A stretch of DNA of 64,000 nucleotides from positions 186,001 to 250,000 of the forward strand of contig NZ_WNXY01000003.1 of NCBI RefSeq assembly GCF_009733815.1, given 5' to 3'. Made by a program: the position numbers and the translations under genes. This DNA comes from Pseudactinotalea suaedae (GTDB lineage: Bacteria; Actinomycetota; Actinomycetes; Actinomycetales; Beutenbergiaceae). Of the stretch, positions 43,701 to 49,929 are shown one piece after another (the first letter of the stretch is position 1; each line of letters starts with the position of its first letter). The notes beneath the pieces are model-generated. The model was not told the origin of the DNA. It was given only the letters and a program-made list of their open reading frames with translations, and searched no databases.

Positions 43701-45726
43701 TCAGGGCCTGCGCCTGAGCCACCCGGTCGCCGTCGAAGCAGCCCTCCGGCAGGTCGCCGCAGTCACCGCCCTTGGACTTGAAGTGGTTCGTGACCGCGAG
43801 GAAGGAGTACTCGGTCCCGACGACCGTGAACGCCTGAGCCAGCGGCTCGCGGGCGTTGCTGAAGGCGCTCGAGCCGACCAGCACCACCGACTCCCCGGCC
43901 GGCGTCACGCTTGCCGGCTTGAAGATGAAGGCGTTCCGGATCACATCCTGCTCGGCCAGCTCGGGCAGCTGCGCCGGCGAGGCGGCGTAGTCCCAGGTGC
44001 CGGCACCGGCGTCGGCGTTGAGGGCGGCCACCAGCGCCGCGAGCGCCTCGTCCCGGTCCTCGCCGAACTTCGCCGAGTTCTCGATCTCCTCGAGGGAGAC
44101 GACGTCGGCGTCGAGCCCGTTGATCGCCGCGACGATCTTGTCCTGCTGGCGCTGGAGGTTCGTCTCGTCCCAGGCACCGCGGGCGTCGCAGCCGCCGCTG
44201 ACCGTGATCGGGTTGCCCGCACGGTCGGTGTAGGGCTCGCAGCCGGCGAGGTCGACGCCCAGGGTCGTGAAGTAGTTCAGGACGTTGAAGGTGGCGATGG
44301 TGACGTCACCACCGACATCCTCCGGCGCGGCGTTCGCGGCCTGCGTGTTGCCGCCCGAGACCAGGACCACGTCGTCGCCGTTGCCGGTCACCGGAGTCGC
44401 CGGCTGGAAGTTCCACTGGAACCGGTAGTCCACGACCACCGGCGACACGAAGTGCAGCTCGGCACCGGTGCGCACGTCGGGGTTGCCCGTCAGGTAGGGC
44501 ACATCGGCGTCGACATCGGTGCGTTCGGACTGGCCGTCGTCGAGCGTGACGGAGCGGGCGGCGTTGTCGGCGGCGACCTCGTCGAACTCGGCGGTGCCCG
44601 GGAGGGCGACGTCGGTCTCCTGGACCAGCGGGCCGTCGAGACCCAGCCCGATCGAGCCGAAGCGGGTGTTTCCCCAGCCACCGAGAGCGTAGGTGTCCGA
44701 GACCACGTAGCGCGCGGCCGGTTCGACCAGCATGCCTTCGAAGACCTCGCGTCCGGCCTCCTCGGCAGGGAGCACGAAGTCGGTGATCGGCTGCACCGGC
44801 TCGAACGCCTCGGTCAGCTGCGTGACGCCGCCCGCGGGCACCGTGAGCTCGGTGAGACCGTTGAACTCGGTGACCGTGCCGGTCACCTCGATGTGCTGGC
44901 CGATCGCCACCTCGCCGACCGTGGCCTCGGAGAACACGAAGATGCCGTCCGACGCGGTCCGGCTGCCCGGATCGACGTCGCCGCCGCTGCCCGCGGTCTG
45001 GATGTAGTAGCCGTCGAAGCCGCCGGTCGGGTAGACCCCGGTCACGACGCCCGTGGTGGTGACGGTCTGGCCCACGAGGGTCGAGGCGTCACCGGTGCCC
45101 TGGATCTCCGCGATCGTCACCGGGTCGCCGGGCTCAGGATCGGGATCCGGGTCGGGGTCACCGCCGGTGTTGAGGGCCCCGAACGTGCTCGCGGCCGGGC
45201 CGGTCCACGTCCCGTCGATGCGTTGCAGGGACTGCCCGGCCGGGGTGGTGTTCGTCTCGGCGACCCCGATGTCGGTGCTGGTCAGTCCGTCCGCGGCGCC
45301 GCCGACCCCCGTGAGGACGCCTTCGTAGGAGAGGAACTCGACGACGGCACCTTGCAGATCGACCAGAGCGACGCCGTCGGAGACGCCGTTCTGGATCCCG
45401 TCCGACGGGTACTCGGCCACCGCGACGCCTGCCTCGCCGACCACACCGGACAACGTGCTCGTGCTGTACACGGCGCCGTTGCTCCCGTTGTAGAGCACCA
45501 GGCTCCAGCCGCTCAGGTCGGTGCCGACCGGCGCCTGGATCTCGATCGCTTCACCGGCGTCGGTGCTGGCGTTGTCGTAGTGGATCTCGCTGATGAAGAT
45601 GTCGCCATCGGTCGTGACGGCGAGGGCGGGGGCGGCCATGAGGCCGAATCCGGCGAGGGAGAGCGCTGTTGCTGCGGCGAGTGCACGGACGCCAGGACGG
45701 GCGGGCGCGAGCCGGGAAGAGGACAT
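40768..45726 (-). CDS. Secreted ExeM/NucH-type endonuclease fused to 5'-nucleotidase, with Ig-like repeats and a Trp-rich tail
   Basis: A 1652-residue exported multi-domain enzyme. Signal peptide, residues 1-36 (ending APALA). Lamin-tail domain, about 38-165. ExeM OB-like domain, about 205-315. Endonuclease/exonuclease/phosphatase domain, about 470-800 (ATFNVLNYF, SLEEIENSAKFGED, LLGDFNSYGAENP, SDHDPILVG). 5'-nucleotidase metallophosphatase, about 805-1050 (INDFHGRIE, SAGDNIGAS, FGNHEFDQS, SGHTHQVYL). 5'-nucleotidase C-terminal domain, about 1100-1290. Then an Ig-like domain and two near-identical 96-residue Ig-like repeats, and a final Trp/Pro-rich hydrophobic tail. It should cut extracellular DNA and dephosphorylate the nucleotides. 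The ATG at 45726 has AAGGG upstream. Confidence 0.92.
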   Translation of the reverse strand: MSSSRLAPARPGVRALAAATALSLAGFGLMAAPALAVTTDGDIFISEIHYDNASTDAGEAIEIQAPVGTDLSGWSLVLYNGSNGAVYSTSTLSGVVGEAGVAVAEYPSDGIQNGVSDGVALVDLQGAVVEFLSYEGVLTGVGGAADGLTSTDIGVAETNTTPAGQSLQRIDGTWTGPAASTFGALNTGGDPDPDPDPEPGDPVTIAEIQGTGDASTLVGQTVTTTGVVTGVYPTGGFDGYYIQTAGSGGDVDPGSRTASDGIFVFSEATVGEVAIGQHIEVTGTVTEFNGLTELTVPAGGVTQLTEAFEPVQPITDFVLPAEEAGREVFEGMLVEPAARYVVSDTYALGGWGNTRFGSIGLGLDGPLVQETDVALPGTAEFDEVAADNAARSVTLDDGQSERTDVDADVPYLTGNPDVRTGAELHFVSPVVVDYRFQWNFQPATPVTGNGDDVVLVSGGNTQAANAAPEDVGGDVTIATFNVLNYFTTLGVDLAGCEPYTDRAGNPITVSGGCDARGAWDETNLQRQQDKIVAAINGLDADVVSLEEIENSAKFGEDRDEALAALVAALNADAGAGTWDYAASPAQLPELAEQDVIRNAFIFKPASVTPAGESVVLVGSSAFSNAREPLAQAFTVVGTEYSFLAVTNHFKSKGGDCGDLPEGCFDGDRVAQAQALTAFAEDVADAAGIEDIFLLGDFNSYGAENPLVALETAGYTNLNTAFSQETTYVFDGKVGSLDHVFANASAGARVSGVDVWSINSAESVLAEYSRYNYFASTHVQEGTPFRASDHDPILVGIDVPDEVTPTVDINLLSINDFHGRIEADGQSAGAAVLACTVDSYRQANPNTIFLSAGDNIGASTFTSFIQNDQPTLDVLNHIGLDVSAFGNHEFDQSQEDVNERVIPESDWPYVAANIVDANGDPVYDPYTILDVDGIAVGFIGAITEEMPALVSPAGIEGLTFSDMGQAVNTYAAQLSDGDDANGEADVIVVLVHDGAPGTELDSADGTPYGDLVAGADPSIDAIISGHTHQVYLHDVDGMWVTQTGQYGESLGNLALTVDRATGEVTAATAENVDMVPVPGDSRATPPIPRETYCAGDPEVQAIVDAAVEVANELGAVPLGEITADFGRALQEDGSENRGGESTLGNFVADVQLWAAQRTNPAAQIAFMNPGGLRADMTYVASANEGDGVLTYREAAVVQPFANTLVTTVLTGAQLAQVLEEQWQPATASRPFLRLGVSAGFTYTYDPDAAAGERILGMSLDGVPIDPDEPYTVVVNSFLASGGDNFGTLAEGTGTQDSGQSDLVAMVDYMAEFGSASPDVVQRAIGVSWVSDPTATYAAGDELALDLSSLAFSRDEVKPTEVTATLDGVDLGTFQVDTSIVSTTDEVGRASVVAEIPSGITGEVELVVSDDVNGVVYTTTVTVEDAVVDTTRPLVTLVAPTTAGPFRTLSIQVDATDEVGLNRIVANIYQNGALVRSTQSRVDGALSASHTATVELPDGTYTIRYNAHDLAGNVSRTSTFEVVIDTTRPVATLVSPTSSGPFETLTIQVDASDANGLSRIVANVYQDGTLVRSTQSPVNGAVSGTHTATVELPDGTYTIKYNAHDSAGNVSATGTFEVTIGADNPAPDPWEPWEEFAKWLWGLLKLLFPWWPWP
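40873..41448 (-). repeat. Two tandem 288-bp Ig-like domain repeats in the secreted nuclease gene
   Basis: Copies at 41161-41448 and 40873-41160, each beginning DTTRP and each 96 codons, are highly similar at protein level (both contain ATVELPDGTYTI) and retain long DNA identity. This points to a recent internal duplication. Confidence 0.85.
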
Positions 45727-45824
45727 GCGTGACCCTTTCGGGGGTGTGATCCAGGACACGGAGAGCCCCGACGGTAGCGGAGGCCGTCAGCCCGTGGAGG
45801 TCGATTCGATGACGAACATGAAAC

Positions 45825-45888
45825 ATTCGTCCATCGGGCACCGGACTCACGGAACGTTCGTCCATCGTTCACCTCCCGTCACTTCCAT
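45825..45888 (-). promoter_or_regulatory. Possible PHO-box-like direct repeats upstream of the secreted nuclease/nucleotidase
   Basis: Three adjacent 11-base units, GTTCGTCCATC, GTTCACCTCCC and GTCACTTCCAT (45856-45888), have the period and GTTCACC-like core of actinobacterial PhoP boxes. An extra TTCGTCCATC copy lies 31 bases away (45825-45835). They lie about 100-160 bases upstream of a phosphate-releasing enzyme. The orientation is opposite to the gene, and no PhoP gene is in view. Confidence 0.35.
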
Positions 45889-45915
45889 CACCCGCGGGAG
45901 CGCGTCCCGGGCGGG

Positions 45916-46938
45916 TCACCCCTCGACGTGGATGTGCCCGGAGCGCCGCATCGACCTGATCGTGCGGGCGAGCTGCTTGGCCTCCCGCGTCTTGGCCGCC
46001 GCCACCCGGGCGTCGGCACGCGCCGCCTGGCGCGCGGCCTCTCGACGAAGCGAGTGCCAGGACTCGAGCCGACGTTCGGGCAGGTCACCGGCGTCGACCG
46101 CCGCGACGACGGCGCAGCCTGGCTCGGTCGTGTGGAGGCAGTCACGGAATCGGCACCCCTGGGCGAGGTCCTCGACGTCCGAGAACGTGGCGGCGACCGC
46201 GGCCTCGGTGGCGACCAGCCCGATCGACCGGACTCCTGGGGTGTCGATGAGCCACCGGCCGTCGGGCAACCCGATCAGCTCGCGGTGGGTGGTGGTGTGC
46301 ATGCCGCGCCCGTCGCCGCGCACCTCACCGGTGGCCATGACCTGGCCGCCGGCCAGGGCGTTGACCAGGGTCGACTTCCCGGCACCCGACGGTCCGACGA
46401 GCACGAGCGTGCGCGCCGGCCCGATCACCTCGACGAGCTCGGGCAGCCCCTCGCCGGTGCTGGCCGACACGGCGACGACCTCGACGCCGGGGGCGACCTC
46501 GCGCGCGTGCTCGAGCCAGCGCTCGGTGTCGTCGACGAGGTCCGACTTGGTCAGCACCACGAGCGGCGTGGCGTCCGAGCGCCAGGCGATCGTGACCAGC
46601 CGCTCGATGCGGCCGAGCGAGGGCTCCGGCTCGAGGTGCTCGGCGATGAGCACGACGTCGACGTTGGCGGCGATCACCTGCACCCGCGAAGTCGTGCCGA
46701 CCGTGTCGCGCACCAGCTCGGAGGTCCGGGGCAGGATCAGGGTGCGGTCGCCGTCACGTACCGCTCGGTCGCCCACGGCCGGGACGACCGGGTCGCCGAC
46801 GGTCATCGGCAACGTGCCGTCGCGATCGGTGCGGACGACGAGGGTCTCGCTCGAGGGCACGGCGGCGTCGCCGTCAGGCGTGATCCTGACGGCTCCCCTG
46901 TCCACGCGCGCCACGCGCCACATCGAGCCCATCGCCAT
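45916..46938 (-). CDS. rsgA: Ribosome small-subunit-dependent GTPase A
   Basis: A 340-residue circularly permuted GTPase that assists late maturation of the 30S subunit. The order of motifs shows the permutation: G4 TKSD (residues 130-133), then G1 GPSGAGKST (182-190), then G3 DTPG (232-235). The C-terminal zinc site is Cys262, Cys267, His269 and Cys275, with an N-terminal OB-fold domain. ATG at 46938 was chosen, giving the usual length; a TTG immediately before and ATGs within the next five codons are alternatives. It is transcribed alone, leftward, after the small kinase gene. Confidence 0.94.
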   Translation of the reverse strand: MAMGSMWRVARVDRGAVRITPDGDAAVPSSETLVVRTDRDGTLPMTVGDPVVPAVGDRAVRDGDRTLILPRTSELVRDTVGTTSRVQVIAANVDVVLIAEHLEPEPSLGRIERLVTIAWRSDATPLVVLTKSDLVDDTERWLEHAREVAPGVEVVAVSASTGEGLPELVEVIGPARTLVLVGPSGAGKSTLVNALAGGQVMATGEVRGDGRGMHTTTHRELIGLPDGRWLIDTPGVRSIGLVATEAAVAATFSDVEDLAQGCRFRDCLHTTEPGCAVVAAVDAGDLPERRLESWHSLRREAARQAARADARVAAAKTREAKQLARTIRSMRRSGHIHVEG

Positions 46939-46980
46939 CAACGCTAGGCGCGGGCGGCAAGCGAATACCCTCCCCGGCGA

Positions 46981-47520
46981 TCAGCTGCGGTCGGGCACCC
47001 AGCCCAGCAGCGCGAGGATCTCCTCGACGACGGCCTCCCGCGGGCGCCCGTCCGTGCTCACGACGTGGTCGTCGAGAGCGGCTCGGTCCAGGGTCGCCGC
47101 CAGCTCCGGGGCACGGGCCACGTGCCAGTCCCGCTCCGCGTCGGTGGCCGAGCGCGCGCTGACCCGCTCCTGCAGCACCGCCACCGGCGCAGTCAGCCGG
47201 ATCAGTGTCGGCCGCAGCCCGAGCGCCTCGGTGAGGTGGTCGCGCTGCGTCTTCGTCTCCACAACTCCCGCCAGCACCAGCGAGGTCATGCCGTGCCGGG
47301 CGTAGACCGCGGCGACCGCGGCCAGGTTCTCCCACGTCACGGCGAGCCGGAACGGGTCGCCCGGCGGCGCCGGCCATCCCGAGGCGAGATGGTCGAGGTC
47401 GACGACGGCGCCCGGCACCCCGGCCGCCGCGAGCGCCGTCCCCAGCGCGGACGCCGTGGAGGTCTTGCCCGAGCCGACGCTGCCGTTGAGCAGCACCGCA
47501 CGCCGCAGGGAGGGCGGCAT
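46981..47520 (-). CDS. P-loop ATPase / small kinase-like protein
   Basis: A 179-residue AAA-type nucleotide kinase-like protein. Walker A is VLLNGSVGSGKTSTASAL, with VVDLDHLASGWPAPPGDPF after it and an arginine-rich lid (QERVSARSATDAERDWHV). The pattern resembles adenylyl-sulfate/shikimate-type kinases and uncharacterised zeta-like ATPases; the substrate is unknown. The stop of the epimerase gene and this ATG overlap in TGATG, so the two are translationally coupled, suggesting a joint role in a nucleotide-sugar or antibiotic-modification step. Confidence 0.8.
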   Translation of the reverse strand: MPPSLRRAVLLNGSVGSGKTSTASALGTALAAAGVPGAVVDLDHLASGWPAPPGDPFRLAVTWENLAAVAAVYARHGMTSLVLAGVVETKTQRDHLTEALGLRPTLIRLTAPVAVLQERVSARSATDAERDWHVARAPELAATLDRAALDDHVVSTDGRPREAVVEEILALLGWVPDRS

Positions 47521-48509
47521 CAGCGGCTGCTGAGCGCCGTCAGCAGCTCGAGCTCCTCCGTGCGTGTCAGGCCGGCGCGACGACCGCGGTCGAAGCCGAG
47601 GCGGCGCTCGTCCGTGAGCGCCTCGTCGATCATGCGGCGGTAGGGACGCCAGCCCAGACCGGCGTCGCACGCGCGCCGCGAGGCACGCGTGACCGTCAGC
47701 TCATGGCCGGCGGGCAACCAGAACGGCAGCGACCGCGGCCCCATGAAGTAGCCGACACCCTGGGCCAGCAGCCAGTCGTGGTCGGCCGTGACGACCGGCC
47801 CGCTGTGCCCGGCGGCCGTGCGCGCCTGAGCGATCAGGTCGGTGAAGGCGATCGGCTGGCCGTAGGTGTCGTAGATGCCGTGCTGGCTCGGGTCGGCACC
47901 CACCGCGACGAGCCAGGTCGCCAGGTCCGCGGCGCTGACCGTCTGCACCTGTGCGTCGCCGAGGTCGGGCAGCAGCACCGGCTCGCCGCCCGCGCGGGCG
48001 AAGGCCGCGGGGTAGTACCCGAACCGGTCCGAGCCGTCGCCACGCCCGCCGATCAGCCCGGCGCGCGCGATCACGGCCCGGTCGCCGAGACGGGTCGTGA
48101 CGATGTTCTCGCACGCCACCTTCGCGCAGGCGTACTGGTCCGCATCGGCATGGTCGGCGTCGAGGGGGTCGTGGAGCGGGTCCGTCTCGTCACCGGCCGG
48201 GGTGTCCGTCGCGCGGTACACCGAGCCGGACGAGACGTAGGCCCAGCGGGCCGCCCGGTCACCCAGGGCGTCGACCGCCGAGCGCACGAGGCCAGGCTGC
48301 CACGCGACGTCGAGCACCAGGTCCCAGTCCCGGCCGCGCACGTCGTCGTACGCCCCGGGATCGGCGCGGTCCGCGCGCACGAGTCTCACGCCGTCGGGCA
48401 CCGCTGCGGTCCCACGCGCCAGCGCCGTGACCTCATGACCGCGGGCCAGACCGGCGCGGGCGATCTCCCCGCCGAGCCACCCGGTCCCTCCCAGCAGCAG
48501 CACGTCCAT
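47520..48509 (-). CDS. NAD-dependent epimerase/dehydratase family protein
   Basis: A 329-residue extended short-chain dehydrogenase. The Rossmann motif is LLLGGTGWLGGEIARAGL, strand 4 is AYVSSGSVYRATDTP, and the catalytic tyrosine/lysine pair lies in DADQYACAKVACE (YxxxK). The substrate is probably a nucleotide-linked or free sugar; the family has many roles. It is coupled to the small kinase by a TGATG overlap. Its upstream intergenic region (48510-48647) is C-rich and contains family B element copy 1. Confidence 0.87.
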   Translation of the reverse strand: MDVLLLGGTGWLGGEIARAGLARGHEVTALARGTAAVPDGVRLVRADRADPGAYDDVRGRDWDLVLDVAWQPGLVRSAVDALGDRAARWAYVSSGSVYRATDTPAGDETDPLHDPLDADHADADQYACAKVACENIVTTRLGDRAVIARAGLIGGRGDGSDRFGYYPAAFARAGGEPVLLPDLGDAQVQTVSAADLATWLVAVGADPSQHGIYDTYGQPIAFTDLIAQARTAAGHSGPVVTADHDWLLAQGVGYFMGPRSLPFWLPAGHELTVTRASRRACDAGLGWRPYRRMIDEALTDERRLGFDRGRRAGLTRTEELELLTALSSR

Positions 48510-48596
48510 CGCCCCACCTTGCCACGCCGGCCCCGGACCACCCGTCCCCCACGCCCCACCTCGGCCAGCCCGGCCCCACCCCGCCCAGCTCTCCCC

Positions 48597-48660
48597 TTCT
48601 CGTACCTGAGCGCGGTTCTCGTACCGTGCGCACTACGAGACGCGCGCTCAGGTACGAGAA
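48597..48660. repeat. Family B 64-bp palindromic element, copy 1
   Basis: Two forward TTCTCGTA units (48597 and 48616, 19 bases apart) are followed by two inverted TACGAGA units ending at 48641 and 48660, also 19 apart. The outer arms are a perfect 18-bp inverted repeat (48597-48614 with 48643-48660). The stop codon of the AbiEi-like gene (48648-48650) lies inside the right arm. A second copy of identical length lies on the other side of that gene. Confidence 0.88.
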
Positions 48661-49682
48661 CCGCGCCCGGGACGGAGCTGCAACGCGCGTCGTGCCGTCC
48701 GTCCGACCGGGACCGGGAACGCGTTGCGGAGCCGCTGGCCAACCGCAGGCGGATCGAGCAGGTCGGCTGTGGTGAACCGCTCGAACCGCACGATCGGCGC
48801 TGCAGTCCGCCGGATGAGGTCCTCCCGTTCCTTCTCTTCGAGGACGATCCTGGCCGCGCGCGCTGGGTCCCGTTCGTCGCCCGCGTACTTGACCGCGCCG
48901 TCGAACTCCGCCACCAGCAGCCAGCGACCCGCTGGGCCCTCGCCCTCCCACCCGAGGTCGGTGAAGAACTGTCGGGCCCTGGATGAGCAGACGATGCTGC
49001 ACATCCGGTTCCGGAAGGCCCGCGGTGAGTGCGATCCAACGCAACCGGCTCTCCGGCGGCGTGTCCGCGAAACCCGTGCCAGCGGCGATGACGGCGCGAG
49101 CCCGTACCACCCCCGGCACCGACCCGAGGCCGGAAGACGGCGCAGCACCGTCGCCCGCAGCCGTTCCTGCCGCACGACGGACTTCTCCCAGCGGTGCACC
49201 GACACCCGCGCGAGCCGTCGGAAGGCACTGTCGACCACGACCAGCGCCCGATCGGCGGGCAGGAACCGGGCGCAGTCGAGGATCGTGCGGACCGCTGCGG
49301 TGGCCGGCAGCCCTTCGATCACGATCACGTCATCGTCGACGAGCTGGGCACGCACGTGGCGCTCGACGTCATCCGTTCCGACGCCACCTGGGTTGACCGT
49401 CTGGATCAGCCGGATCCGATCGTCCACCGTCGCGACCGACCAACCGTGCAGCAGGGCTGCCGTCTCGTGGCTGAAGGCGAACCTGGTGGTGTAGGTCGCC
49501 GCCACCGCGACGCACCGCGCCAGCATCATCGTCCGACGACGCTCCCACCTCGCCTGCGCAGGATCCGGTCGGATGTAGGCGCCACGTCGCAGTCTCGTCA
49601 GGGCGCCGGCCTGGATCGCCGGGCGAAGCGTGTCGAACCCGTGATCGCGGGTCGTCATCACCTCGGGCAGCTCGATGGGCAT
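48648..49682 (-). CDS. AbiEi-like / DUF559-type protein with two compensating frameshifts
   Basis: A 344-codon frame. The N-terminal part (about residues 10-190) resembles AbiEi-type winged-helix antitoxin proteins: TLRPAIQAGALTRLRRGAYI, FSHETAALLHGWS, RTILDCARFLPADRALVVVD. The C-terminal part looks like a Vsr/DUF559 endonuclease fold (LVAEFDGAVKYAGDERDP, then VLEEKEREDLIRRTAAPIV). Between about 49106 and 48978 the true-looking protein is in another frame (VVRARAVIAAGTGFADTPPE, then LRWIALTAGLPEPDVQHRLL). So one base seems lost and later gained, leaving the frame open but about 43 residues scrambled. ATG 49682 has GAGG upstream; an in-frame duplicated ATGCCCATCGAG lies 18 bases before. No AbiEii toxin partner is adjacent. 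It is flanked by family B elements. Confidence 0.7.
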   Translation of the reverse strand: MPIELPEVMTTRDHGFDTLRPAIQAGALTRLRRGAYIRPDPAQARWERRRTMMLARCVAVAATYTTRFAFSHETAALLHGWSVATVDDRIRLIQTVNPGGVGTDDVERHVRAQLVDDDVIVIEGLPATAAVRTILDCARFLPADRALVVVDSAFRRLARVSVHRWEKSVVRQERLRATVLRRLPASGRCRGWYGLAPSSPLARVSRTRRRRAGCVGSHSPRAFRNRMCSIVCSSRARQFFTDLGWEGEGPAGRWLLVAEFDGAVKYAGDERDPARAARIVLEEKEREDLIRRTAAPIVRFERFTTADLLDPPAVGQRLRNAFPVPVGRTARRALQLRPGRGSRT

Positions 49683-49809
49683 GTCGACCTCGATGGGCAT
49701 GTCGACACCGTGGCCCACATCCACACAGGCCGGTAGGCGCGTCCCGTGGCTGCTGTGGATGGACGTGCATCGGCGAGCCCTGTGGATGACGCGCAGGATG
49801 CAGCCGACA

Positions 49810-49873
49810 TTCTCGTAGCTGAGCGCGGTTCTCGAACTGTGCACGCTACGAGAACCGCGCCACGTTACGAGAA
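49810..49873. repeat. Family B 64-bp palindromic element, copy 2
   Basis: Same layout and same 64-bp length as copy 1: forward TTCTCGTA (49810) and TTCTCGAA (49829), inverted TACGAGAA units ending at 49854 and 49873, all at 19-base spacing. It differs from copy 1 at scattered positions, mostly in the right half, and is in the same orientation, so the two are direct repeats about 1.2 kb apart around the AbiEi-like gene. Confidence 0.88.
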
Positions 49874-49929
49874 GGCGGTTCCCGGAGGCAGGAGACCGGG
49901 CCGCGCCGAGGCCGGGTGGGCGGCGCCCA

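Noticed and set aside
46981-47520. Zeta-type toxin of a toxin-antitoxin pair
   Set aside because: There is a P-loop but no epsilon antitoxin; coupling is to an epimerase gene, which fits a metabolic kinase better.
48648-49682. Type IV AbiE toxin-antitoxin system
   Set aside because: No AbiEii nucleotidyltransferase toxin gene is adjacent, and the C-terminus looks nuclease-like, not like the antitoxin tail.
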